Of a DNA stretch of 64,000 nucleotides, positions 31,201 to 41,760 are shown piece after piece. Source of the stretch: Microcyclospora pomicola. Lineage: Eukaryota; Ascomycota; Dothideomycetes; Capnodiales. The stretch spans positions 1 through 64,000 of the forward strand of contig NHNY01000044.1 in assembly GCA_002786065.1 (NCBI GenBank). The letters run 5' to 3'. How positions within the stretch are numbered: the first letter of the stretch is position 1; every line of letters starts with the position of its first letter. The position numbers and the translations under genes are program-made. The notes under the pieces are model-generated. The model did not search any database. It was given only the letters and a program-made list of their open reading frames with translations, and was not told where the DNA came from.

Positions 31201-32771
31201 GTCTCGCGAGACGTTCACCGTACCATCTCTGCGGTCGCATCGCAGGAGGAAAGCCATGGCCATGCAGGTAGTAGAGATACTCGTCAACGAGGCTCATGTC
31301 GTGCTCTTGGTCCAAGTAGAGGACCGAGACCCTCTCTCCCGAACGTCTGTCCGCGAGGGCGATACGCATCTATAGCGAAGAGCGCTTTAGACAGCCACGG
31401 TTCACAATGCGTTTCTCTTGCTCGGTATTGACGAGAGTAATCTGATCCGCTTCGTTGAATCGAACGTCTTGACTGAGGATGATCGCGTTCATCTTGAGGC
31501 CCGCAAGTCGAGGATCACAAGCGTGTCGAAATGAGTGACTTTGTACTTAGGCCTCGCTCGTAGTGTATTGTGTCCTGGGCGCAGTCGCAAATCACCGCGT
31601 TATGCCAATCGAGGTCCTCTTATGGATGTCTGGAGAGCTTTTAGAGCTTTTGCCTGGCGCTGTAAATTGTCCCGCAGTTGTCTATGCAGTCCAGCTTGGA
31701 CCAGCTCCACAGACGTCACAGAAGCTGTAGACACTAGCACATATGTTTCAGTGAGATCGGTGAGCACCTGGAGCTCGCGATCTTGGACAGAAATTGAAAT
31801 ATGGAGAGCGTCAGGAGAATCGCTCCGGCCGAGCTGTAGGCACGCAAAAGTATGCGGAATGCGCTCCTCCACAGCTCGGAATTTCTCAAAGTCCGAATGT
31901 TGCTGGAGACTTCAACCGTGTCGTCCACTATGAGGGTCAGTAAGGTAGCCTTGTATGCACCAAAGCGCGTCATCTGCTTAATTGTCCCCAAGACTTTGCG
32001 GCGTTGTTTCAGGCTAGAGTTTCACCATTGAAACAGCGCTGGGTCCTTGGCATGCATGGAAGATGCATCTCTCTTCTACCTATTCGCCGTAGTGCTTTAC
32101 GGACAAAGAGCCGTGATCTCCTAGCGAAGGCTATTCGGGGCTATAGGCATAAGGTCGACGTTGCATAACGAGGGTATCCTCGTCGCTGTCGTGTACGCGT
32201 ATACATAAGCACTTTGACGATCGCGGGCTTGACAGGTAGCTATGGCCCGGAGAAGGTGATAGCTTCATCGGGCATCAGCTCGGAATGTAGCTGCGGCAAA
32301 GTCCTGCTATGGTGCCCTATCGTCCGATGCTCGCCTTCCCGTTGCTTCACTGCCCGCTGATTCTATCGCGGGCCTGATTGGATGCACAACCTGAAAGCAG
32401 GGCCATGCCCATATGTCGGAACACATCATCTATCGCAGAGCCATTCATGTCCTTGGCAAGGCGTGAAACATCCCACGCGAAGGACAAGATAACGTGTTCG
32501 GCGAGCTGAGCGGCTATTTTAGGATCAACAGAGTCAATGCAGATCTCAAGCCTGATGTAGCGAATCGGCGTCTACCACAACGGACTGCAACGCGCTGGCC
32601 AGCGCAGATCATTCCTCGCCGATCAGCTCAGCCTTTCGTGTATGCCGTCTCAGCCCGCGCGGCACTTGCACCTCTTCCTCTATTCCTCTCGCGGTCTCTG
32701 GGTAGAAGAACCTCGTTGCCGGTCCAGCATCGCTACTCCACAAACTTGAGGCTTTCCGCGCGCCTCTCATC
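31201..32771. other. Degraded coding-like and non-coding sequence at the right edge of the island
   Basis: About 1.6 kb. The minus strand from about 31991 to 31200 shows several protein-like short frames (for example ADQITLVNTEQEKRIVNRG and SVLYLDQEHDMSLVDEY) separated by stops or frame changes. This suggests an old gene of unknown family. The segment 32000-32600 has nothing recognisable. The last 150 bp precede the esterase gene and should hold its promoter. Confidence 0.4.
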
Positions 32772-33884
32772 ATGGCCAACTCTTCTGCATCTCCCCGGCC
32801 ATGGTACAAACGACCGGTCCCACTGGCCCTGACCGCTGCGGGAGCCGTGGCAGTGCTTCTCATCATCGTGCTGCCGTCCACACTTGCGACCCGACATGGC
32901 AACACATCCAGTAGTAGCACTGGTTCCAGTGCTCAATCTACAGCCACGACCACATCATCCAGCAGCTCGAGCACCTCAACCCCGACCGGAACTGTGGACA
33001 CGACCGGCTGCGGGAATAGACAGGACGCTGGTTTCAGCAACGACTTCACGAATCAGCACTTGGTTTCCGGCAACTTGACCCGCAACTACTCCATTTATGT
33101 TCCTTCCGGTTACAATGATGACCTGCAAAAGCGCTGGCCGGTCATTCTGGATTATCATGGCAACTCTCGTAATGGCACGTTCCAGTATAACAACAGCATG
33201 TACTACGCCGACTCGATTGGAAGCCAATATCTCGCCGTGTACCCAGAGGGGGTGAACATGTCGTGGCAGGGACCGTCATATGCCATTGAAGGCGTGGATG
33301 ACCTCCAATACACCACCGACCTTCTAGCACACCTGAACTCGACATACTGCATTGACAGCTCCCGCATCTACGCCTCCGGTAAATCCAACGGCGGCGGCTT
33401 CGTGGATACCCTCGCTTGCTCAGCCAACGGCGACCAGTTTGCCGCGTTCGCAATGGCTGCTGCCGCGCTCTACACGGATACTTCGCGTAGCGACTGCAAC
33501 ACTTCTCGTGCAATCTTGGAAGCTCATGGATTGGACGACGTTACCATCCCATATGACGGTGGCGTTGGGGCGGGAGGCGACCTCCCCGACGTGCGTGATT
33601 GGGTCACATGGTGGAGTGAGCGAAATGGCTGCAGTAGCTCGGCCAACGTTCATGTTGATGTTACGAAATACGCCAACATCGACTCATATAATTGCGATGG
33701 CAACTCCAATGTCACGCAGCACTATCCAGTCAAAGGACTAGGTCATTGCTGGCCCAGTGCCGATGCAGACAATTCGGACTCTCTCGCGAGTCCTCTCGTC
33801 TGCCCTGAAAGCTTTGATTACACGAGCGTAGTGGTGGACTGGTTCGGGAATTGGACCTTGGAGGACGCGCCGAACAAGCGGTGA
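32772..33884 (+). CDS. Membrane-anchored CE1 / feruloyl-esterase-like hydrolase
   Basis: Single exon, 370 residues. A short basic N-terminus (PWYKRPVPLA) and one hydrophobic helix (about residues 17-40) predict a type II membrane anchor. A Ser/Thr-rich linker (about 45-75) follows, then an alpha/beta-hydrolase domain. The start of the domain reads NYSIYVPSGYN and VILDYHGNSRNGTF. The nucleophile elbow is ASGKSNGGGF (G-K-S-N-G-G). HGLDDVTIPY places the acid, and GLGHCWP the catalytic His. This pattern is typical of polyhydroxybutyrate-depolymerase/feruloyl esterase (CE1) proteins that release ferulate from plant cell walls. The N-terminal anchor in place of a cleavable signal peptide is less common and suggests display at the cell surface or Golgi. 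The true substrate is not known. Confidence 0.82.
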   Translation: MANSSASPRPWYKRPVPLALTAAGAVAVLLIIVLPSTLATRHGNTSSSSTGSSAQSTATTTSSSSSSTSTPTGTVDTTGCGNRQDAGFSNDFTNQHLVSGNLTRNYSIYVPSGYNDDLQKRWPVILDYHGNSRNGTFQYNNSMYYADSIGSQYLAVYPEGVNMSWQGPSYAIEGVDDLQYTTDLLAHLNSTYCIDSSRIYASGKSNGGGFVDTLACSANGDQFAAFAMAAAALYTDTSRSDCNTSRAILEAHGLDDVTIPYDGGVGAGGDLPDVRDWVTWWSERNGCSSSANVHVDVTKYANIDSYNCDGNSNVTQHYPVKGLGHCWPSADADNSDSLASPLVCPESFDYTSVVVDWFGNWTLEDAPNKR

Positions 33885-35263
33885 TTCCGGCAGGCTAGAT
33901 TTTCAAGATCTTCACTATTATGGAGCTGGCACGATTCGCCGCGCAGCCATAGTCGTTCACTTCATGGGTGGTCACCCAGACCCCCTTCCCCGTATCCTAA
34001 CCTCGGACAGAACGGCTTCGTTCCGGGTCGCGGACCCTCAAGATCACTGGATGATTGCTAGGCTTTCAACACTCCGCGGTTCAGATCTCTTGCCGCAGAT
34101 AGCAACAACGCCCATTCGTGAGCTTGATTCATACGACTCCCTTCGACGGGAGTCTACAGATGGGAGGTTTCTGGCTATATTATCGGACCACTCACTGCGA
34201 GCGTGCTAAGGGACTGGCAATCAACCAGGAGCATAGACGTGTTAAGGACACCGTCTTGACTTTATGGACGCTGGGACATGCACTGCTCCCGGTCTGTTCA
34301 CGTCAAAATCCTTCCCCACGACTGCTGAGCCGGCATTGCAAAGAAATCGCTCTCCCCTGGAGTCGGTCTCACGGAGTCAGACATGCGGATCGGATGGAAT
34401 AGGCACGGCCTACACAAGAAAGCCTGCTCGTGAGCAGTGGTGGCTGGAGTATAGCCTCGTTCAAGCGACTCTTACCAGTAGGCTATATGTATCTATTGAG
34501 ATACCCACATAACATATGCTTTACCACTGAAGCTACTTCCAACCTCGCCATTGCAGGGGATATAACACCATGATGCAGTACCAATTACTGTACAAGTTTT
34601 CTTATGACAGACTTGCCAACTTCGAACGGCAAGCGACGTGTCGCTTCACCGAACGACGTCCGTACGCATCTAAAGTCTCCTCATTCGTGTGGACCATCGA
34701 GCTCTCTGACCATTGGGATTGACCTGGGCGGCATACCAGAGAGTGATGTCCAGCATGCGCTTGGACGTCAAGCTTTGCGTGATGGCAACGGGGTCAGTCG
34801 TAGGCATTGCGCTATTGCCTGACAGCGAACTCGTAGCAATTGCTTTCGAAGTCGTTGCAAGTGTAGATAGAGGAAGAGATATGCGAACATGTGTCTCTCG
34901 TCAACATATGGCCAATCGCTCGAGACTATCTTTTGAATGTAGCGGTGACTGCATCGATATTTGCTCTACCTCATTTGGTTTGCTCACCATTAAACATGAG
35001 AGTCCTTGTGTATTTGTCCAATACTCGACTCATGATCTATTGACATTTCTTGGGGCCATGAGGTTTTATTGCACGTTTGTCGGATTGCGTACTATGGTGC
35101 GTACATCAAGGAACACTTGTGTGTGCTCTCACCGAGCACTGCTTGCCTGCCCCACGTTGTGACCGGTACGACGTCAACATGGTCCAACCTCACGCGATCA
35201 CACAGGCGGCTGATCTCTTACACATCCCAGAGCTAATTGTCGAGTTTCATTTCTTCTTAAAGC
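33885..35263. other. Intergenic, no supported gene
   Basis: 1.4 kb with short open frames on the plus strand that lack domain features. A stretch near 34500 looks weakly like a tRNA A box (TAGCTTCAGTGGTAAAGC on the minus strand) but lacks the rest of a tRNA. The promoter of the F-box-like gene lies at the right end. Confidence 0.5.
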
Positions 35264-36999
35264 ATGGAAGACTTGGGTCAATTGCCGATCAGTCTAATAG
35301 ATCTGCTTGCTAACAGTCTCATTCTTCGCCACACAGCCCCATACATCCCCATTAGTGGACTTCTTGCTACCGCTGCATCCTGCAAAACACTCCGGGAGAC
35401 CATCTACCATGGATCAGATGCCTGGCGGTACGTGAACTTGGCTAATACAAAGTCGGCCATCGTCGACTCATCCCCCATTGATGCTGGAGGCATGTCATGG
35501 CGTGCCGAGCGCATGGATGAGTCTCTGACCGAGGACGACTTCTATGCGGGCCCGCTGCGTGGGATCATGAACAAGCTTTCTAGGCAGAACGTGCTCCTAC
35601 ATGTCCAGACGCTGGTGCTAGATGGTCTTTCGGTGCCGACGGACTTGGTCCGTGAGATTCTTTGCGAGGATCGGTATAATGTCAGAATCCTCAGCATTCG
35701 CGAAGCCCGGAATCTGAATCAGACCAAGCTCCAACAGCTTCTACGATACGTCGTACGGCCGACCAGGCCGGAAGGGACCCCGAAACTTAGAGCACTGTAT
35801 TTGTTCGGAGCGAAAGACGAACCTAAGTCGTTTGCTGCCTCTCCATCTGCTCAAAAAACCACCCATGCTGGCGGCGTCATGGCATCGGAGGGTGCACAAA
35901 TTGGTGCAGAGTGGAACCATCGCTCCTCTGCTGCTCTTCCCCCTCAGTTATCTGACGATGAGAGCAAATGGTATTTCTCGTCAGGTCGGGCGCTTAGGAG
36001 ACCTCAATCAGATTGGCCTGACACTCTCCTTGCATGTGAAGACATCATCGTCTTCGATGCCGTGCTGTGTCGTGGTCCACGTCACGACATCACCAAAGTT
36101 GCCAGTAAAGACTTTCTACAACCCACCATCGCCACGATCGCCCTCGGCTCATCGGGATGCGAGACGTGCAGCTCTTGTCCGGAAGGCGCAGCTGTCTTTA
36201 ATCTGACGGCGGTGAACACTTTACCACTCCTCGGCCCACCACCTCTCCATGCTTCGACAGTCCGCGCTGCCCAGCGGCCTGATTACTGCGTGGAGAACAC
36301 TTATCCACGGCTGATCCTGCGTTGCGAAGACTGCCTGCGTGGGCGATGGTGTGAGCGGTGCAATCGATGGTGGTGCGAAAGCTGCTACGTAGAGCCAATA
36401 TCACGCCTCCAGCTCCGGACGGACCTCCAGCAGATCGAAGCACGAGAGGAACTCCGCCAGACTGGCTGGGATGTCAATGACGCGAACGTTCATGAGCCCA
36501 GCAGAGGATCTCCGGTAAAGGTATACTCCAAACTTTGTGTTGAGCGATGTCTGGTGTCCGAGATGATGAGTGGGGCGGGTAGCAATGGGATGTGGGGATG
36601 ATACGAGAAAAAGCACAGTCTTGTTGTCAAGTAGTTATTTGATGCTTTGGTGAACAACGTGCTAGGATCGGTCTACTTTGCTCCTTGCTGTCAACATCAA
36701 TTACTTCAAACATGAGACCAATGAACGCTGACAATCTCTTCGAAGATCTTAGGTGTCCACCGTGACTGTTTTGGCTGCGGGCGGACTTGCGAGGATTGTA
36801 ATGTTGCGACGATAAAGACTTGCAAACACTGCAACAGCGAGTACTGTTTTGAGCACGACACTGGTTGCTCGCTGAAAGAGGTGAGTGAGGCGGCCAGTCA
36901 TTGCTTAAAATTGCGAGACATCGTGTAATGCTAACCAAGGCTTCCTAATAGTGTGCTTGGTGCGCTCATTCTGGGCGACGAACAAGGGAGCTGTACTGA
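35264..36999 (+). CDS. F-box-like protein with C-terminal zinc-binding cysteines
   Basis: Three exons, 35264-36578, 36753-36880 and 36952-36999, 496 residues. The second and third exons carry CHRD/CFGC-type cysteine pairs that continue the zinc ligands of exon 1, which is why the shorter single-exon reading (stop at 36601) was rejected. The N-terminus (LPISLIDLLANSLILRHTAP and LLATAASCKTLRETIY) resembles an F-box. The centre has NVLLHVQTLVLDGLSVPTDL and VRILSIREARNLNQTKL, like leucine-rich strands. The C-terminal third has CEDCLRGRWCERC, WWCESCY, CFGCGRTCEDC and CKHCNSEYCFEHD. The protein belongs to a group conserved across Pezizomycotina, likely a ubiquitin-ligase adaptor; the substrate is unknown. 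The 174-bp first intron is long for this window. Confidence 0.78.
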
Positions 37000-37128
37000 A
37001 CCAACAAAGTGCGGAAAACAAAGTAGATGAGGCGGTCCATCCCTGGAAATTGACACTGACACTTTGTGGTTACTTGTAGATGCTGTAGCTTGTCGTCTCG
37101 GCGTTGTTTCATGTCTATATCTAGTTAT

Positions 37129-39477
37129 CTACATCCTCTCCTGCTCTGCCTTAGTCGGCGCCCAATTCTTCAGCCACATCCTTGCGGAATCAGGATCTCC
37201 ACTCTCTGCTTCGAGAGCTCCAACACACCACGCCAACGAATAAGATCTCCCGTGTCCCGCGGCGCTGTCCTGCTCAGCCGCAAGCATCTCGCCCAGGGCT
37301 TTGCGGTGCTGACTGGCTTCGTCAACGCAGAAGTGCAGTGCTGCCATTCTTTGGGCCATGAGTGCATCAAGAAATGGTCTGATCATCGGCAACGCATCCT
37401 TGGTCGTGACATTTGCATCCTTCCCAGTGTTCTTGCGGCCATTCTTACAGTACTCGTTCCGGCACCAAGATTTGCCACAACCCGTGAGAAGTTGCTGAAG
37501 ATACCTTCTCTCAACCCGGCGCTTCAACGCCTTGTTTTCCGGATCATGCATGCTCACATATAGAGGGCCGAAGCATACACTGCACAAACCAACATCGTTG
37601 CCCGGACCTTGTCCCATGCGTGTACCAGCCCGTGTGTCGCCGGACTTTGAGCATGTATCTAATGTACGACCACAATTTACGTTTCGACAAAGAATGGGCG
37701 GTGGGCGAGAAACTCGATCTAGATCGTGGCTTTTGAGATGGATTTCCATATCGCGCAGTCGTGTAATCTTCCCACATAGATGGCATTCGGTGGTTCGGGA
37801 TCCATCTGCAAGCTCATGTGGGGTGAGCCCAGATACCAAGGCTTCTGCATTTGGAGTGTCAGGATCACCCTCCTGGGGAACCACCAGATGGCAAAATCGG
37901 CATAAGATCTGTTTAGCCGGGCATGTCGTCGTCTTGTGACGAGCTAGAGAAGGAACGGAGTCGAAGGTCTCGATTGTGCTGCACTCGCCGCACCGTAGTA
38001 CTTCTGTAGGATGATATAATGCGTCGTGTTTCTGATGCGAGATCTCCGAATTACCGAAGCTGGAATCGAAAGGACAATGCCAGTGATTTTCGAAAGCAGA
38101 AGATCGCTTTTGGAATACCATCCCGCAACCCTTTGGGCACAAGAGATTATTGCGCAAGCAGAAGTTCTCATGCAACATGAGAGTCCGCTTTGGTACCCAC
38201 TGATTGCAGTTGTTGCATTGCACGTCTTCAGCATGATGTACTGCTTGTAGTATGTCGATAGAATCATTAATCTCCTCAGCTGGGTCAGGATGGCTCACGC
38301 GTAGCGTGTATTGTAAGGGCTTCAGGAGATCAGATGCTGTATCATCCTGAGAATTCATTGGTGTGTGATCGGGCAGATATGCATGCACACTAATGAACAA
38401 TGTCTCTGCATGCTCCAATGCGACGTTCGTCGGCGCAAGACGAATGCGCTTCGTTGGACGGCTATCACAATCTGCTAAGACATGCTCATCCATACGCGGC
38501 TTCGCGCGTTGGGTTGCTGAAAGCGGGCTGACCAGCAGATCGATCGCTTCGCAGTCGTCGGGACCGCTCAAATCGATTTCGAGGCCTTGTATCCTACTCC
38601 ACGAAGACAGTTGATAGTCAACGTACTCACCTGGAACGACCTGTCCCTGCTGTAGTTTGAATATGTCAACCTCACCACCAGCTGAGCTTCCTTGCTCGCT
38701 GCCCGGAGCTCGTGTCAGCTTCTCGGCAATTTTTTGAAGCGTCTCCCGCGCTTGCTCTTCGTTCAGCGCCTCAATATCAACCTCCAAGTCAGTGTCTACG
38801 ATGCAGACTCCTTCTGCATCTGGCTTGAAACCATCCACTAGAAACCTGTAAACTTCCTTTGTCTTCCCAAGACCCCTACCTCCAGGTACAATGAGCACTT
38901 CTCCGTTCGTTAGTGTCGTATAGTTGTGCCTCAGATGTTGCTCCAATAGCGCTTTCCAGTCTTCCGGATCATAACCTGCTTCCATCGGCCGCAGTTTGAC
39001 GAACGTCCCCTTCTCAAGCTCTTTGAAGTGTATCGTAATTGTGGAGGCGATCTTCTCGGGTACAACTTCTGTCCCAGATCGGCTGCCCTCCAATCCGTTC
39101 AACGCAAGCGTTTCCTGCAGAAATGGGCTCAAGACCACCTCTCCCTCGTCTGCAGAGAACTCCCTGACACCTGCGAACACGACCCGTCCATTCTCAGGAT
39201 TCACCAGTCGAAAGGTCAGTGGGTATGGCAACTGCCGCTTCTGATCCTGATATTGCGCTTCAGCTTGTCTATACGCTGAGAAGGTAGCCGAGTTGAATGG
39301 ATCGTAGGCAGGCAGATTTTGTCGTACAGTCTCTGCACTAAGGTTCGAAGACGCGGACAATAGCTGCTCGAGAGCGGAGGGAGGGAGGAGAATCTTGTCT
39401 CCGGACAAGCTTTCATTTCGATTGACCGAAATCGTGAGTTGCGCAGACCACTTGAGCGTTGGTGTTGGTGAGCTCAT
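37129..39477 (-). CDS. Ufd1-like domain, zinc fingers and AZUL domain protein
   Basis: Single coding exon, 782 residues, start MSSPTPTLKWSAQL at 39477, the first in-frame ATG after a stop in the spliced 5' leader. The N-terminal 200 residues form a Ufd1-type double-psi barrel (KILLPPSALEQLL, LPYPLTFRLVNP, PMEAGYDPEDWKALLEQHLR). A linker contains the conserved VDTDLEVDIEAL. The middle has a series of TRAF/C2H2-like zinc motifs (CNNCNQWVPKR, CPKGCGMVF, CRFCHLVVP, CHLCGK). The C-terminal part has RRYLQQLLTGCGKSWCRNEYC, the AZUL zinc finger known from UBE3A. The architecture is common in filamentous ascomycetes and suggests a ubiquitin/Cdc48-linked role. It is not the core Ufd1 of the Cdc48-Npl4 complex, which is shorter and lacks the fingers. 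Confidence 0.85.
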   Translation of the reverse strand: MSSPTPTLKWSAQLTISVNRNESLSGDKILLPPSALEQLLSASSNLSAETVRQNLPAYDPFNSATFSAYRQAEAQYQDQKRQLPYPLTFRLVNPENGRVVFAGVREFSADEGEVVLSPFLQETLALNGLEGSRSGTEVVPEKIASTITIHFKELEKGTFVKLRPMEAGYDPEDWKALLEQHLRHNYTTLTNGEVLIVPGGRGLGKTKEVYRFLVDGFKPDAEGVCIVDTDLEVDIEALNEEQARETLQKIAEKLTRAPGSEQGSSAGGEVDIFKLQQGQVVPGEYVDYQLSSWSRIQGLEIDLSGPDDCEAIDLLVSPLSATQRAKPRMDEHVLADCDSRPTKRIRLAPTNVALEHAETLFISVHAYLPDHTPMNSQDDTASDLLKPLQYTLRVSHPDPAEEINDSIDILQAVHHAEDVQCNNCNQWVPKRTLMLHENFCLRNNLLCPKGCGMVFQKRSSAFENHWHCPFDSSFGNSEISHQKHDALYHPTEVLRCGECSTIETFDSVPSLARHKTTTCPAKQILCRFCHLVVPQEGDPDTPNAEALVSGLTPHELADGSRTTECHLCGKITRLRDMEIHLKSHDLDRVSRPPPILCRNVNCGRTLDTCSKSGDTRAGTRMGQGPGNDVGLCSVCFGPLYVSMHDPENKALKRRVERRYLQQLLTGCGKSWCRNEYCKNGRKNTGKDANVTTKDALPMIRPFLDALMAQRMAALHFCVDEASQHRKALGEMLAAEQDSAAGHGRSYSLAWCVGALEAESGDPDSARMWLKNWAPTKAEQERM

Positions 39478-39663
39478 TATGGTGTTACCCGTAGAGGTTT
39501 TGACATGGACAAGATCGAGGATGTGCACTAAGTATAGGTTTAATGTCAGTCCCCTTGCTCACTACATCATACCATCGACTGCGATCGTTGGACTTACCTG
39601 GCAAGGCAAACACTTCTCGAAGGTGCCGTGGCGAACACCATCCGATATGTCATCAGTCAACAT
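39477..39663 (-). promoter_or_regulatory. Spliced upstream ORF ending in TAATG at the Ufd1-like start codon
   Basis: On the minus strand an ATG at 39663 opens a frame. A GTAAGT donor at 39597 and a CTTAG acceptor at 39528 define a 70-bp leader intron. After splicing, the small frame has 38 codons (MLTDDISDGVRHGTFEK...) and its TAA overlaps the main ATG as TAATG. That spacing allows termination followed by re-initiation. The transcription start is unknown, so whether the uORF is in the mRNA is inferred. Confidence 0.5.
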
Positions 39664-40292
39664 CCGCACGTGATAGTACGCGTCTGGACGCAGTGAGCCA
39701 CCACGACATGAACATTTTATTGCCTCGCCCACGGTGCATTCTACCTATGTATACATCTACGTGAGCCCTTCCTGCATATTCGGAAAAGGGCGACACCGCT
39801 GAAGAGCTGTGCTTGGGGCCATGCCACATACGCGCGGTAGGAACCGATCACCGTACATGTATGAGATTTCTAATGAGATACGCTTCATTGAATGCTGAGA
39901 TCAACACGATATCATGCACAGTGATACGTCGTCAATTTCAAAGTCCTTTCATGGCGACACGTCTCGATATGCCTGGAACGTTGACTTGGAATTTGTCCGA
40001 ATTCACTTGTTGGAAGTTAAGATAAATACTATACATCATGTAGCATAACATAGGAAAGCCATACTCGCAGGAAAAGGCCAAGGGACCCAATGACAGCCTC
40101 ATGGCGATTGACGCGACCAACATATAAGCAACCAGTTGAGGGTACCATTTTGCTGCCTCGACGACCATTCGTAAATGCTTTTTGTGCCTTGCAATAACAG
40201 CTGTCCCATTTTTCGGTCGGTACACATAACACACAGACATCCAGTGCTTGTGTTCATCGTGCTCCTGTTGCAGCGCAAGAGCAGTAGCCGCA
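39664..40292. other. Intergenic, no supported gene
   Basis: The 629 bp between the Ufd1-like leader and the HVA1-like stop codon. It holds the Ufd1-like promoter (CACGTG at 39667-39672) and the 3' region of the HVA1-like gene. Confidence 0.5.
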
Positions 40293-41149
40293 TCACTGGC
40301 TTGCGACCCTGCGGCTTCGTCGAGGCTCGCCGGACTCAGTAGCAGCTTTCTTGGGCTCGCGCTTCTTGGCAGGCTCCTTGTTGGAGGCCCCGTTCGCACT
40401 CTTCGCTGGACGACCCTTCTTCTTCGGCGCGGCTTCGTCTTTCTGCTCCGAATCGCCGTTGGTCTCCTTGCTGTCGGTCTTCTCGGCCTTTGCACCTTTC
40501 TTTGCTGGAGCTGGCTTCTTCGCGGCTTTGCCATCGTCTTTCTTCTGCTTCTTCGATGCAGCGTCATCCTCCTTCGTCGCGTCTTCCTTGTCATCCGCAT
40601 CATCCACTTTGCGCTTATCACCAGCCTTTGCATCGCCATTCTCTTTCTTCTCCGCCCCCTTGTCCTCATCGGCTTTGTCATCGGCCTTATCATCATCTTC
40701 CTTAGACGATGACTTCTCCTCTTTCTCGCCGTCTTTGTGCTTATCTCCCTCTTTCTCAATGTCAAGCTCGGATGCCTTCTTCACGACATCATTCCCAGAA
40801 CGAGCGACATGGACAGCAGGATCGCCGGATTCAGCGTTCTTGCTGATGGTGTTACCGCGATGCGATTCGACTTGCGCCTTCCCATCGGTGACAACCTCGG
40901 CAACCTTGCCATCAGGACGGCTGCCAGACCACTGCCAGGAGACTACCGCGCACGCACAATGTTAGCGAGAGCAATGGCACGGACGGGACATCAAATGAAG
41001 ATGACTAATCATTGAGTGCCTGAGGCCGCAAGTTGGAAATCGTCACTGCGCAAAACGAGGTGGGAGGGCAGAATGATGTGAAAGAAAGGAGCGCGTGCTG
41101 AGGACAGATCTATACCTTTGTCGCCTTCTTTGATCTCTGGGGGAGCCAT
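40293..41149 (-). CDS. HVA1/TUDOR-domain (DUF2945) chromatin-type protein
   Basis: Two exons, complement of 41116-41149 and 40293-40942, 227 residues, with a 173-bp intron after only 11 codons plus one base. The spliced N-terminus MAPPEIKEGDKVSWQWSGS then PDGKVAEVVTDG is the hypervirulence-associated protein TUDOR fold: a small beta barrel opening G-D-x-V-x-W-x-W. The rest is highly charged and disordered (alternating Lys and Asp/Glu). It ends with AT-hook-like KKKGRPAKSANG and GEPRRSRRVASQ, suggesting nuclear and DNA or histone contact. The family name comes from a Cryptococcus study; a virulence role here is not implied. Other frames over the Lys/Asp-rich region also look open, but those are artefacts of composition. 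Confidence 0.85.
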
Positions 41150-41760
41150 TGTGGAGGTGTGGTGGTAATGAGCGGACTGATTCAGGTTGGCGCAATGAGC
41201 TCAATGCGACGCGACGGGTGGTGATTGCAGCGAAATCGGTGCAGATACCAGAGATATCTAGGCAAAGCTATAAGAAGTTGGGTCGCGTGAACGAGGCGAA
41301 GCTATTGCAACAGAAATGAAGGTTGAAATGAAGATGTAGGACAAGGAAGAGGAATGAAGTGAAGTTGGCCATCGACGTCAAGATGAGAGTCGCGGAGAGG
41401 CTGGGGACGATCGCGGGCCATGGATCGCAAGGTCATGAGCGCATCCGCTGATTGGTCATCTTAACGATCTCCCATCGAATATGACATAAGGTAAAGGTAT
41501 ACATGTACCGCTTACAGACCTTATATACATGAATGCGATCGATCGAAACCTCAAGATCACGATTGCAATCACAGACATTATGAAGGTAAGGTAGGTAACG
41601 TTCCAACACTCCATGTGTATCTACGTAAAGGTAGGTAGAGCACTCTTACTGTGATCTTGGACGGACCACTGGATGAGCTCTCGCTCGTCAAGTCATCAGC
41701 CTCCAGGCTAGCTGAAACATGGACGAATTTGCACTGACAAACCATATGTCTGCGGTCTTT
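41150..41760. other. Intergenic with repeated AAGGTA words
   Basis: The 611 bp upstream of the HVA1-like gene and downstream of TFIIF alpha. From 41488 to 41640 the words AAGGTA, AAGGTAAGGTAGGTA and CGTAAAGGTAGGTAG recur, like those at 24180-24250. The left 200 bp should hold the HVA1-like promoter. No gene. Confidence 0.5.

Noticed and set aside
34440-34560. tRNA-like A-box on the minus strand (TAGCTTCAGTGGTAAAGC)
   Set aside because: No B box, no anticodon stem of five pairs and no acceptor stem could be drawn.
39938-40765. Long Arg/Lys-rich open frame on the minus strand
   Set aside because: It is the shifted reading of the Lys/Asp/Glu-rich HVA1-like coding region; the real frame has a TUDOR domain and a proper start.
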